From an uncultured Saprospiraceae bacterium (lineage in GTDB: Bacteria > Bacteroidota > Bacteroidia > Chitinophagales > Saprospiraceae): DNA of 64,000 bases. The translations under genes and the position numbers were made by a program. The stretch lies in NCBI GenBank assembly GCA_937980645.1, contig CALJPQ010000001.1, positions 1 to 64,000 on the forward strand. The letters run 5' to 3'. This document shows positions 8,886 to 18,303 of the stretch, in pieces. How positions within the stretch are numbered: the stretch's first letter is position 1; every line of letters starts with the position of its first letter. A model generated the notes under the pieces. The model did no database searches. It saw only the letters and a list, made by a program, of their open reading frames with translations, and was not told the DNA's origin.

Positions 8886-10502
8886 ATGCAACACTTCAAC
8901 CTTCTTGACTGGGCTGTTATCGGCGGCTACTTTTTAATACTTCTCCTACTGGCCGTGTGGGTCATTCGGCAGCGACAACGCGACAGCACCGACTATTTTT
9001 TGGCGGGTCGAAACATTGGCTGGTTTGTCGTGGGGGCTTCCATCTTTGCTTCGAACATTGGCTCGGAGCACGTCGTCGGACTGGCGGGTGCAGGCGCAGG
9101 CGGCAAAATTCCGATGCTCATTTACGAATTGCACGCTTGGATCGTCTTGCTGCTGGGGTGGGTGTTCTTGCCCTTCTACTTGCGCAGCCGCGTCTTTACC
9201 ATGCCCGAGTTTCTAGAGCGCCGCTTCAGCCCTCAAGCGCGCTGGTTCCTGACGCTGTTCTCCCTGCTGGCCTATGTGCTCACGAAAGTATCGGTAACCA
9301 TCTATGCGGGCGGCATCGTCATTTCTACGCTGTTGGCCATTGACTTTTGGTTAGGGGCTTTCATCACCGTGGTCCTCACTGGCCTTTACACCGCCTTGGG
9401 CGGCCTTCGGGCTGTAGTGTACACTGAGGCCCTGCAGACGGTGATCTTGATCCTCGGCGCTGGGGCACTGACCTTTTTTGGCTTTCAAGCTGTAGGCGGA
9501 TGGTCGGGCATGCGCGAAGCCTTGGCCCCCGGGTACCTCAACATGTGGCGCCCACCCGACGACCCAGAGTTTCCGTGGCCGTCGCTTCTCATGGCGAGTA
9601 CCATCTCCGGCATTTGGTATTGGTGCACCGACCAATATATTGTACAGCGCGCATTGGCTGCGCGCAACCTGCAGCAGGGCCGACGCGGCACTATCTTTGG
9701 TGCGTTGCTCAAACTCATGCCCGTATTCCTCTTCTTGCTGCCGGGCGTCGTCGCTTTAGCCCTAAAAAACCGAGGCGAGTTGATGTGGGATAGGCCTGAC
9801 CAGGCTTTTGCTGCGCTCATGGCGCAGCTGATGCCTCACGGCCTACGCGGGCTGGTGGCTGCGGGCCTCCTTGCGGCGCTAATGAGCTCGCTGGCCTCGG
9901 TGTTCAATTCTTGCTCGACGCTCTTCACCGTGGACGTCTATAAAAAGATACGCCCCGACGCTCCGGAGACTCAGTTGGTGCGCGTGGGTCGCCTAGCTAC
10001 TGCTGTCGTCGTGTTGTTGGGCATTGCCTGGATACCCATCATGCAAAACATTTCCGGCGTGCTGTACGAGTACTTGCAGTCGGTACAAGCCTACATTGCT
10101 CCGCCCATCACGGCCGTGTTTTTACTGGGCATCTTCTCCCGTCGCATCAACGCCAAAGGCGCCATGGCTACGCTCATGGTGGGCCTGTTGGTAGCGGTAG
10201 TGCGCCTTGTGCTGGAGATTAGCCGGCCAGCGCTCAACCCTCAGGGGCTTTTGTATGCTTTCGGTGATCTTAACTTCTTGACGTTTGCCAGTTGGTTTTT
10301 TCTCTTTTGCATCGTCGTGTGCGTAGTGGTCAGCCTACTCACACCTCCTCAGTCCGAAGAGCAGGTGCACGGCCTAACCTACGCTACCCTTTCCGAAGAG
10401 CATCGCGCCGAGCTAAAGGCCAGTTACGACCTTTGGGATATCCTGGCTTCGGCGCTTGTAGTGGGCATTGTGGCCTGGATCATGTTTACGTTCACGGGTT
10501 AA
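8886..10502 (+). CDS. Sodium/solute symporter (SSS family)
   Basis: A 538-residue polytopic membrane protein of the SSS family with about 13-14 hydrophobic segments. Recognisable features are the N-terminal DWAVIGGYF helix, the DYFLAGRNIGW segment, SNIGSEHVVGLAGAG in the second core helix, and LGGLRAVVYTEALQ. It lies between a GH144-esterase gene and a GH3 beta-glucosidase gene, so it probably imports glucose or a short beta-glucoside with sodium across the inner membrane. The ATG at 8886 starts directly before the first helix; a longer form from TTG 8823 would add a hydrophilic stretch with no family match. Substrate cannot be read from sequence. Confidence 0.85.
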   Translation: MQHFNLLDWAVIGGYFLILLLLAVWVIRQRQRDSTDYFLAGRNIGWFVVGASIFASNIGSEHVVGLAGAGAGGKIPMLIYELHAWIVLLLGWVFLPFYLRSRVFTMPEFLERRFSPQARWFLTLFSLLAYVLTKVSVTIYAGGIVISTLLAIDFWLGAFITVVLTGLYTALGGLRAVVYTEALQTVILILGAGALTFFGFQAVGGWSGMREALAPGYLNMWRPPDDPEFPWPSLLMASTISGIWYWCTDQYIVQRALAARNLQQGRRGTIFGALLKLMPVFLFLLPGVVALALKNRGELMWDRPDQAFAALMAQLMPHGLRGLVAAGLLAALMSSLASVFNSCSTLFTVDVYKKIRPDAPETQLVRVGRLATAVVVLLGIAWIPIMQNISGVLYEYLQSVQAYIAPPITAVFLLGIFSRRINAKGAMATLMVGLLVAVVRLVLEISRPALNPQGLLYAFGDLNFLTFASWFFLFCIVVCVVVSLLTPPQSEEQVHGLTYATLSEEHRAELKASYDLWDILASALVVGIVAWIMFTFTG

Positions 10503-10524
10503 ACGACTTCGCTTTTTCGAAACT

Positions 10525-12801
10525 ATGCTTACCTCTTTCCTCGCTCGTTTGCCGTTTCAGTCCCGAAGTGGCGCGCAGCTTAAAATGCTGGGAAGCATGG
10601 CTGCCGCTATTTTTGCGGGAATAGCCCTTTTCTTTTCCTTCCAGGGCAGCTCAGTACCTTTATCGTCGTCAGAAGATCGTCTGGTGGACTCGCTGCTGAC
10701 GCTCATGACAGTAGAGGAAAAGATTGGCCAGATGACGCTGTTCACCACTGATTGGGAAGCCACCGGGCCAACGATTCGGGAAGGCTACCGCGAAGACATT
10801 CGCCAGGGGCGCTGCGGAGCGCTGTTCAACAGCCACACGGCTGCTTTTACGCGCGAATTGCAGCGCTTGGCCGTAGAGGAGTCGCGTCTGAAGATTCCGC
10901 TGCTGTTTGGCTACGACGTTATTCACGGCTACAAGACCATTTTTCCCATTCCATTGGCGGAAGCGGCCAGCTGGGATCTGGAGGCCATCGAGCGCTCGGC
11001 CCGCGTTGCTGCCACCGAAGCAGCGGCGGCTGGGTTGCACTGGACGTTTGCCCCTATGGTCGATCTCACTCGCGACCCACGCTGGGGCCGCGTTATGGAA
11101 GGCGCTGGTGAAGACACGTGGTGGGCGTGTCGGGTCGCCGAGGCTCGTGTGCGAGGCTTTCAGGGCAAGGGCTTGGGGCACACCGACGCTGTAGCCGCCT
11201 GCGTGAAACACTATGCCGCCTACGGAGCACCTACCGCCGGACGGGAATACGGCACGGTAGACATGAGCGAGCGCTTTTTCCGCGAGTATTACTTGCCACC
11301 CTATGCGGCCGCAGTGCGGGCCGGAGCAGCCACCGTCATGACAGCCTTCAACGATTACGATGGAGTGCCGGCCACGGGCAACCGCTACTTGCTCACAGAC
11401 GTGCTGCGCCGTGAATTGGGCTTTACGGGCTTTGTGGTTACCGATTACACGGCCATCAACGAGCTGGTGCCGCACGGCGTCGCCCGCAACGAGCAAGAGG
11501 CGGGCGAACTGGCCCTACACGCTGGCGTCGACATGGACATGCAGGGCGCTGTTTTTCAGCAGTATTTGAAAGCATCTTTAGAGGCCGGCAGGGTTTCTAT
11601 GGCTCAAATCGACACTGCTGTGCGACGCATTTTAAAGTTGAAATACCGGTTGGGGCTGTTCGAAGATCCGTACAAGTTCTGCGATCCAGAGCGCGAAAAA
11701 CGCCTCATACTCAGTGCTGAACATCGCGCTGCTGCTCGCGATATGGCCCGCAAATCCATCGTTTTGCTGAAAAACGAGGGCCAGGTGCTGCCGCTGTCGC
11801 GCACAGCGCGCCTTGCGGTGATAGGACCTTTAGCCGACAACAAGGACGAGCTCATCGGCAGTTGGAGTGCGGCCGGCAGTGGTTCCGACTGCGTGAGCTT
11901 GCTGGAGGGGTTGCGAGCGACCAGCCGAGGGGTGCTCGGGCACGCTAAAGGCTGCGAGCTGGAGGGCAACGACCGCCGCGGTTTCGCCGAAGCAATAGCC
12001 CTAGCCAAGAAGGCAGATGTTGTCGTAGTAGCCGTTGGCGAGGCCGCTTACATGAGTGGAGAGGCGGCTTCGCGTACGCAGCTTTCGCTGCCGGGAGAGC
12101 AAGAGGCCCTTGTCGAAGCGCTGGCGGCTACGGGCAGGCCCCTCGTAGTTGTGCTTATGAACGGTCGGCCATTGGCCATTCCGAACGTAGTCGAGCGCGC
12201 CGCAGCCGTCGTGGAGGCCTGGTGGCTGGGTACAGAAGCCGGCAATGCCTTGGCCGACGTGCTCTTAGGCGACTACAACCCCAGCGGCAAACTACCTATG
12301 ACCTTCCCGCGGTCGGTAGGGCAAGTGCCCATTTTCTACAACGAAAAAAACACCGGGCGCCCCTTTGACCCCAACAGCAAATGGACGAGTAAATACCTCG
12401 ATGCCCCCAATAGCCCGCTGTTCCCCTTTGGCTTTGGCCTTAGCTACACTTCTTTCGAGTACTCACTCCCTACTACTTCAGCCTTGACTTTTCGGGCGGG
12501 CGATACGCTGCGCGTCAGCGCTCAAGTGCGCAACACAGGCGACCGCGCCGGTACAGAGGTCGTCCAACTCTACGTGCGCGACCAAGTAGGCAGTGTCACT
12601 CGCCCCGTGCGCGAGCTCAAAGGCATTCAGCGCATCCATCTGCAGCCCGGTGAAAGTCGCACCGTAACCTTTACCCTTACCGAGACCGACCTACGCTTCT
12701 ACCGGCGGGACATGTCCTTCGGTTCAGAACCCGGAGCATTCGACCTCTGGATCTGTAGCCACTCGGCCCATGGGCAACCGGTGCGGGTCGAACTTCAATG
12801 A
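10525..12801 (+). CDS. GH3 beta-glucosidase, secreted/periplasmic
   Basis: A glycoside hydrolase family 3 enzyme of about 758 residues, with the three-part layout of BglX: TIM-barrel domain (about 50-380), alpha/beta sandwich (about 410-620) and C-terminal Fn3-like domain (about 670-750). Visible landmarks are CVKHYAAYG, the nucleophile region VVTDYTA (D307 by this start), GEAAYMSGEA in the second domain and LFPFGFGLSYTSF before the Fn3-like part. It removes glucose from the non-reducing end of beta-glucosides; within this locus the likely substrates are sophorose and longer beta-1,2-oligosaccharides, as known for some Bacteroides GH3 enzymes from comparable loci. The start is uncertain: ATG 10525 lies 22 bases past the symporter stop, while ATG 10585 gives a more compact signal peptide. 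Both leave the catalytic part unchanged. Confidence 0.85.
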   Translation: MLTSFLARLPFQSRSGAQLKMLGSMAAAIFAGIALFFSFQGSSVPLSSSEDRLVDSLLTLMTVEEKIGQMTLFTTDWEATGPTIREGYREDIRQGRCGALFNSHTAAFTRELQRLAVEESRLKIPLLFGYDVIHGYKTIFPIPLAEAASWDLEAIERSARVAATEAAAAGLHWTFAPMVDLTRDPRWGRVMEGAGEDTWWACRVAEARVRGFQGKGLGHTDAVAACVKHYAAYGAPTAGREYGTVDMSERFFREYYLPPYAAAVRAGAATVMTAFNDYDGVPATGNRYLLTDVLRRELGFTGFVVTDYTAINELVPHGVARNEQEAGELALHAGVDMDMQGAVFQQYLKASLEAGRVSMAQIDTAVRRILKLKYRLGLFEDPYKFCDPEREKRLILSAEHRAAARDMARKSIVLLKNEGQVLPLSRTARLAVIGPLADNKDELIGSWSAAGSGSDCVSLLEGLRATSRGVLGHAKGCELEGNDRRGFAEAIALAKKADVVVVAVGEAAYMSGEAASRTQLSLPGEQEALVEALAATGRPLVVVLMNGRPLAIPNVVERAAAVVEAWWLGTEAGNALADVLLGDYNPSGKLPMTFPRSVGQVPIFYNEKNTGRPFDPNSKWTSKYLDAPNSPLFPFGFGLSYTSFEYSLPTTSALTFRAGDTLRVSAQVRNTGDRAGTEVVQLYVRDQVGSVTRPVRELKGIQRIHLQPGESRTVTFTLTETDLRFYRRDMSFGSEPGAFDLWICSHSAHGQPVRVELQ

Positions 12802-12922
12802 CTATACTCCACAAACTACTTTTTACTCCTGCGAAATTAACCGCTCATTCATCACGACCAAAAGAGGGACAGCACCGAGATGTCTGCACCGATTTGGCCC
12901 AAAAATACACTAGAAGCACGCT

Positions 12923-15892
12923 ATGAAACTCTTTCCCATTCTTTTGCTTGGCCTGCTCGCCCACACGGCAGCAACGGCCCAACTGCGCGTAGTGGGCCGC
13001 GTTAGCGATGCTGAAACCGGCGAAGCCCTCATTGGCGTAACCATCGCCGTACAAGGCGCCCCTATGGGTACCATCAGCGACGCAGAGGGGCGTTATGCCC
13101 TGGAAGTTCCCGATCTCAACGCGACGCTCATTTTCACGTACACCGGCTACGTAGAACAACAAGTGGCCCTACAAGGGCGCACCTCGCTCGATGTGGCGCT
13201 GGTGCCGCAAAGTGAGGTCATCGGCGAAATTGTCGTAGTTGGCTACGGCTCCCAGCGCAAGAGCGACCTGACGGGTGCCGTCGGCACCGTGAAGACGCGC
13301 GAAATTGAGCGCATTCCTACGGCATCGGTTGACCAAGCACTTCAGGGAAAGATCGCCGGCGTCTATGTGGTGCCGGCCAGTGGGCAACCAGGGGCGGGAG
13401 CAGTCGTTCGAATACGAGGCACGGGCACCCTGAACAACGCTAACCCGCTCTATGTGGTGGACGGCATGCTGTTGGAAGACGCTTCCTTTGTTAACCCGCA
13501 AGATGTCGAGTCTATTGAGGTGCTCAAAGACGCTTCCGCTACGGCCATCTACGGCAACCGCGGAGCCAATGGGGTCATCATCATCACGACTAAGCGCGGC
13601 AAAGCTGGCGAGCGCGCAGCCATTGCCCTGAACAGTTACTATGGCACACAAGCACTCACCCGAAAAATACCTATGGCCAATGCCGCCCAATTTGCTCAGA
13701 TGTACAACGAACTGCGGGGCCAGCCGTTCTTTCCCGACCCTGAGGCGCTGGGTGCGGGTACCAATTGGCAAGACGTCACTTATCGGCAAGCCCCCATCGC
13801 AAGCGTACAATTGAGCGCCGCAGGAGGCTCCGATAAATTCACCTACAACATCGCTGGCAACTACTTCAACCAGTCGGGTATTGTGCGCCAGTCGGAGTTC
13901 GAGCGCGTTACGCTGCGGCTCAACAACGAGTATCGCGTGAACCGAACCGTTCAACTGGGCCACAACGTCTCTTTTGCTTCGGCCAATAGCCAAAATGCTC
14001 CTGGAGTACTCCTCTCGACGCTCTGGATGCCGCCCATCTACGCCGAACGAGACTCTACCGGCCGATTTTCAGACCCCACCTTTTTCGGCACCGCCATCGG
14101 TAACCCGGCTGCTGATTTGTTCTACAAAAGCCGCAATTTTTCGCGAAACAATCGCTTGGTGGGCACACTTTACGGCGACCTCAAATTGGGGGAATACTTC
14201 ACCTTTCGCTCTAATTTCGGCTTAGACTACGGCATAGCGCGCAGCCGATACTACGAGCCGGTGTTCGAAGTATCGGTGTCGCAGCGCAATGCCAACGACC
14301 GGTTGGAGCTAGGCTTCAACGAAAACCGCTCGTGGTTGTGGGAAAATACCCTGACCTTTAACCGCGAATGGAAACACTTGCGCCTGAATGCGCTGGCGGG
14401 TTACACCGCTCAGGAAACGCGCTTCGAATATTTTGGCGCTAGCCGCAGCAACTTCCCAGCAGGCATTGACGAACTGCTCTACCTCTCGGCCGGCAACGAC
14501 ACCACGCAACTCAACTACGGAGGAGCCGGGGAGTGGGCCATGGTCAGTTATTTGGGTCGGATAAACCTGACGCTTTTTGAGCGCTATTTGCTAACGGCCT
14601 CCTTCCGGGCCGATGGCTCCTCGCGGTTTTCGCCCAAAAACCGCTGGGGCTACTTCCCGTCATTTGCCGTGGGCTGGAACATTGCTCAGGAGGCCTTCAT
14701 GGCTAATCAACGCCTCTTCGACCGCCTCAAATTGCGCGCTTCTTGGGGAGTTGTCGGCAACGACAAGACACAGCTGTACCCCTCTTTTGGCGTCATCCAA
14801 GGCAACTTATACGCCATCTTTGGACCTAATGAGGCCCTCAATACAGGAGCAACCCTAACCACGCTGTCGAACCCCGACGTGCGTTGGGAAGAAACCTCGC
14901 AAACGGATGTCGGCCTCGAAATGGCCCTTCTCAATGGACGCCTGAGCGCTGAAGTGGACTGGTACCATCGGCTGACCTACGACATCCTGTACGAATTGCC
15001 CATTCCAGATTACGTTGGCTCGGCGGGCAATCCGGTGGTCAATGTAGCCGACGTGCGCAACCGCGGCTGGGACGTTACCCTCAGCTGGCGCGACACGCGC
15101 GGCAAGGTATCGTACAACCTGGGGGCCATTTTCTCTACCGTGCGTAACGAAGTGGTAGAACTCGACGCCCGCAAATCGGAAGTGCGCGCTGCAGGAACCG
15201 CACAAGGAGACTTCGCCACGCGCACCATCGTAGGCCGCTCCATCGGCGAGTTCTACGGCTTTCAGGTGGCCGGTATTTTTCAAAATGCCGACGATCTGAA
15301 CCGATATCCGCGGCTGGGCAACGAAAAACCGGGCGACTTTCGCTATGAGGACATCAACGGCGACGGCAAAATCACCGATGCCGACAAGGTGTTTCTCGGA
15401 AGCCCAATACCTCGGCTCACTTACGGCTTCTCGGCCGGCTTTGAATGGGCTGGCCTCGACTTCGCAGCCGACTTCTTCGGAGTACAGGGCAACAAGGTCG
15501 TCAGTGCTTGGCAAATGGCTCGCTTTGGCGTGTACAACTGGCACCAGCGCTACTACGAGGGCCGCTGGACCGGTGAGGGCACCAGCAACAGCGTGCCTCG
15601 CGTTACGAACGGCGGGCACAACTACCGCATGTCGAGCTTCTACGTCCAGGACGGCTCGTTTTTCCGCTTGCGCAGCATCGTATTGGGCTATACCCTCCCG
15701 CCGTCGCTCACCAAGCGCGTCGGCATTCAGCGCGCCCGCTTCTACCTCAACGGCACCAACCTTTGGACGCGCCAAGCCTATGACGGCTATTCGCCCGAGT
15801 TCCCGGGCAGCAGCGTCTTCAGCGCCGGCGTGGACTACGGCTCGTATCCCATTGCCAAAACCGTATCTTTCGGAGTGGATGTAACTTTTTGA
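12923..15892 (+). CDS. susC: SusC-family TonB-dependent outer-membrane transporter
   Basis: A 989-residue SusC/RagA-type transporter. It has a signal peptide (about 1-20), a carboxypeptidase-regulatory-like domain (about 22-100, VVGRVSDAETGEALIGVTI), the SusC signature IVVVGYGSQRKSDLTGAV, a plug with LYVVDGM and IEVLKDASATAIYGNRGANG, and a 22-strand barrel ending in an aromatic residue (DVTF). It carries oligosaccharides across the outer membrane, powered by TonB, with the SusD partner as lid. The upstream gap of 121 bases is the largest in the glycan locus downstream of the first gene, so a separate promoter here is possible. The downstream susD start lies 48 bases after the stop. Confidence 0.95.
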   Translation: MKLFPILLLGLLAHTAATAQLRVVGRVSDAETGEALIGVTIAVQGAPMGTISDAEGRYALEVPDLNATLIFTYTGYVEQQVALQGRTSLDVALVPQSEVIGEIVVVGYGSQRKSDLTGAVGTVKTREIERIPTASVDQALQGKIAGVYVVPASGQPGAGAVVRIRGTGTLNNANPLYVVDGMLLEDASFVNPQDVESIEVLKDASATAIYGNRGANGVIIITTKRGKAGERAAIALNSYYGTQALTRKIPMANAAQFAQMYNELRGQPFFPDPEALGAGTNWQDVTYRQAPIASVQLSAAGGSDKFTYNIAGNYFNQSGIVRQSEFERVTLRLNNEYRVNRTVQLGHNVSFASANSQNAPGVLLSTLWMPPIYAERDSTGRFSDPTFFGTAIGNPAADLFYKSRNFSRNNRLVGTLYGDLKLGEYFTFRSNFGLDYGIARSRYYEPVFEVSVSQRNANDRLELGFNENRSWLWENTLTFNREWKHLRLNALAGYTAQETRFEYFGASRSNFPAGIDELLYLSAGNDTTQLNYGGAGEWAMVSYLGRINLTLFERYLLTASFRADGSSRFSPKNRWGYFPSFAVGWNIAQEAFMANQRLFDRLKLRASWGVVGNDKTQLYPSFGVIQGNLYAIFGPNEALNTGATLTTLSNPDVRWEETSQTDVGLEMALLNGRLSAEVDWYHRLTYDILYELPIPDYVGSAGNPVVNVADVRNRGWDVTLSWRDTRGKVSYNLGAIFSTVRNEVVELDARKSEVRAAGTAQGDFATRTIVGRSIGEFYGFQVAGIFQNADDLNRYPRLGNEKPGDFRYEDINGDGKITDADKVFLGSPIPRLTYGFSAGFEWAGLDFAADFFGVQGNKVVSAWQMARFGVYNWHQRYYEGRWTGEGTSNSVPRVTNGGHNYRMSSFYVQDGSFFRLRSIVLGYTLPPSLTKRVGIQRARFYLNGTNLWTRQAYDGYSPEFPGSSVFSAGVDYGSYPIAKTVSFGVDVTF

Positions 15893-15939
15893 TGTTCTCA
15901 ACTCTCCTCAGCACCTCACCTCCAAACACTTTTTGCGCT

Positions 15940-17433
15940 ATGAATCGCCTCGCTCGCTCCTTCATACCCTCTCTTCTTTTGCTTAGCACCTTAGCCGTCT
16001 TGAGCTGCCAAAAAGATTTTCTAGACCGGAAACCCTTAGGGCAGCTGACGTACGAAAATTTTTTCCAAAATGCCGAACAGGCCATTCAGGCCACCAATGC
16101 CGTCTACAATCAGTTTCGCAGCTGGGACTGCGTGGGCTTGCCCTACTTAGGTTGCACCGATATCATCAGCGACGATGCCGACAAAGGCTCTACGCCCAAT
16201 GATGCGCCCTACATGCTGGAGCTGGATAGCTTCACTTTCGATGCCACCAACATCGCTTTCGCCTCAGTGTGGCGAGGCTATTTCCGCGTAGTGGCGCGGG
16301 CTAATATCGCCATTAGCGAAATTCCGAACATCGACATGGATGCCGCCTTGCGCGCCCGCTTAGTCGGCGAGTGCAAATTCCTGCGCGCTTACGCTTACCT
16401 GTTGTTGGTGCAATGGTTTGGCGACTTACCACTCATCACTCGCCCTCTAACGGGCGATGAGTACTACGCACAAGAGCGACAGCCCAAAGCAGTCATCTAC
16501 GACCAAATTGAGCGCGACTTGTTAGAAGCCCTCGAGGTACTGCCCGAAAAGTCGCAATATGCAGCAGCGGATTTAGGGCGCGCCACCAAAGGCGCCGCTC
16601 GCGGGTTGTTGACCAAGCTGTACATGGTAAAGAAAGACTTCGCCAAGGCCGAGCAGTACGCCTTAGAGGTCATCAACTCAGGTCAATACAGCCTATTGCC
16701 GCGGTATTCGGACAACTTCCTGCCCGTAGGCGAAAATGGCGCCGAGTCGGTCTTCGAGATTGGCTGTGTCGCATTGCCTGCGCCCATAGCAGGTCCGGGG
16801 GCCTCGCCTTACAACATGATTCAGGGGGTGCGCGGTGTGCCTAATTTAGGCTGGGGCTTCAATCGGCCGTCCGATAACTTGGTGGCGTCGTATGAGCCAG
16901 GCGACCCACGCCGCGAGGCCACGGTCATTTACGTGGGCGAAGTGCTGCCCGACGGCTCCACCATCGTGCAAGACAACCCGGAGATCATTAACGAGCGCTA
17001 CAACCAGAAGGCCTGGGTGCCCGCCCACCCTGGGCTGCAGGACAACGGACCCGGCAACATCCGCATCCTCCGATATGCCGACATCTTGCTGTTGGCAGCC
17101 GAAGCCCTCAACGAAAACGGCAAAGCCAGCCAGGCCCTGCAGTACCTCAATCAGGTTCGAAAACGCGCCCGCGGCACCAACAACTTCATCCTACCCGATG
17201 TAACAACCACCGACCAGGCCCAACTGCGCGAGCGCATCTACCGCGAGCGGCGCGCCGAATTGGCCATGGAACAACATCGGTGGTTTGACCTGTTGCGCTG
17301 GGGACGCGCCGCTTCCGTTATGCAAGCCCTGGGCAAACAATTCTTCGTGCCGGGCAAACACGAGCTACTGCCCATCCCTCAAAGCGAAATAGACCTGACA
17401 GAAGGGCGAATGCGCCAAAATCCAGGGTATTGA
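15940..17433 (+). CDS. susD: SusD/RagB-family glycan-binding lipoprotein
   Basis: A 497-residue outer-membrane lipoprotein with lipobox VLSC (C23) followed by the usual QKDFLDRKPLGQLT entry. Later landmarks are ECKFLRAYAYLLLVQWFGDLPL (in part), TPR-like helices, a conserved RYADILLLAAEA segment and the C-terminal ELAMEQHRWFDLLRWGRA motif ending in QNPGY. SusD covers the SusC pore and helps bind the glycan. The start was set at ATG 15940 because it gives a lipoprotein signal peptide; a frame extension back to 15889 overlaps the end of susC and lacks signal features. It ends the co-oriented glycan locus; the next genes are on the other strand. Confidence 0.95.
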   Translation: MNRLARSFIPSLLLLSTLAVLSCQKDFLDRKPLGQLTYENFFQNAEQAIQATNAVYNQFRSWDCVGLPYLGCTDIISDDADKGSTPNDAPYMLELDSFTFDATNIAFASVWRGYFRVVARANIAISEIPNIDMDAALRARLVGECKFLRAYAYLLLVQWFGDLPLITRPLTGDEYYAQERQPKAVIYDQIERDLLEALEVLPEKSQYAAADLGRATKGAARGLLTKLYMVKKDFAKAEQYALEVINSGQYSLLPRYSDNFLPVGENGAESVFEIGCVALPAPIAGPGASPYNMIQGVRGVPNLGWGFNRPSDNLVASYEPGDPRREATVIYVGEVLPDGSTIVQDNPEIINERYNQKAWVPAHPGLQDNGPGNIRILRYADILLLAAEALNENGKASQALQYLNQVRKRARGTNNFILPDVTTTDQAQLRERIYRERRAELAMEQHRWFDLLRWGRAASVMQALGKQFFVPGKHELLPIPQSEIDLTEGRMRQNPGY

Positions 17434-17447
17434 CACTGCGGTGCATG

Positions 17448-17472
17448 AAAAACCGCTGGGCTGACCCCCAGC
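17448..17472 (-). terminator. Rho-independent terminator after pstB
   Basis: Read on the - strand, a 6-bp GC stem (gctggg/cccagc) with a six-base loop is followed by GG and five Ts. It lies about 65 bases beyond the pstB stop. On the + strand there is no T-run, so it mainly serves the pst operon. Confidence 0.6.
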
Positions 17473-17537
17473 CCAACCTGCACACACCGTTAGAAAAGCA
17501 AGCCCGCCCAAGCATCGCCTAAGGGGTCTTGTGGCTG

Positions 17538-18296
17538 TCATCCGAAATGTCCGTGCAGATAGTTGTACGTCAGTTCTTGCTGGGGCTGCTCGAACATTTG
17601 CACCGTTGGGCCGTACTCGACGAGCTCGCCCAAATACATGAAGGCTGTTTGGTCAGCAATGCGTCGGGCCTGCTGGAGATTGTGAGTTACGATGACGATG
17701 GTGAACAGTTGCTTGAGTTCCAACAGTGTTTCCTCTACTTTAGCCGTGCTGATGGGGTCTAATGCGGAGCAAGGCTCATCGAGCAAAATGACCTCGGGTG
17801 CTACGGCAATAGCTCGGGCCAGGCACAGGCGCTGCTGCTGACCGCCGGAAAGTTCAAGGGCTGATTTGTCTAATTCCTCTTTGACTTCGTCCCACAAGTG
17901 GCTTTGTTTAAGGCTGTTTTCTACAGCGTCGCGTATGTGCGCCGAATGGCGCATGCCGTTAATTTTCAAGCCGTATTCGACGTTCTTAAAAATGGATTTG
18001 GGAAACGGATTGGGTTTTTGAAAAACCATGCCGATCTGGCGGCGTAGCTGTACTGGGTCAGTGTGGCGGTCCAGAACATTTTTGCCTTTGAACAAGATTC
18101 GCCCTTCGATACGGATGTCAGGGTTTAAGTCGTGCATGCGATTGATGCTGCGCAGCAACATCGTTTTGCCGCAGCCCGAAGGGCCTATCAGGGCGATGAT
18201 CTGATGTTCGGGGATGTTCATCGAGATGCCCTTGAGGACGTGCTTCGAGCCGGCGTACAGGTGGAGGTCTTCTATCTGCAGGAGGTGCTTTTCCAT
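17538..18296 (-). CDS. pstB: Phosphate ABC transporter ATP-binding protein PstB
   Basis: A 252-residue ABC ATPase that drives phosphate import through PstC/PstA. It has the Walker A GPSGCGKT (38-45), signature LSGGQQQR, Walker B VILLDEPCSALDP and the switch histidine segment VIVTHNLQQA. PstB-specific features are the short N-terminal strand set and the SINRMHDLNP segment after Walker A. The gene follows pstA by 7 bases. No phoU follows, which is unusual; the gene is instead followed by a terminator. Confidence 0.95.
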   Translation of the reverse strand: MEKHLLQIEDLHLYAGSKHVLKGISMNIPEHQIIALIGPSGCGKTMLLRSINRMHDLNPDIRIEGRILFKGKNVLDRHTDPVQLRRQIGMVFQKPNPFPKSIFKNVEYGLKINGMRHSAHIRDAVENSLKQSHLWDEVKEELDKSALELSGGQQQRLCLARAIAVAPEVILLDEPCSALDPISTAKVEETLLELKQLFTIVIVTHNLQQARRIADQTAFMYLGELVEYGPTVQMFEQPQQELTYNYLHGHFG

Positions 18297-18303
18297 GGCG
18301 GTT

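Noticed and set aside
15345..15884. Long open frames opposite or beside susC, such as 14855-15901 on the - strand
   Set aside because: susC is fully supported; these frames lack family similarity and arise from the GC-rich codon pattern.
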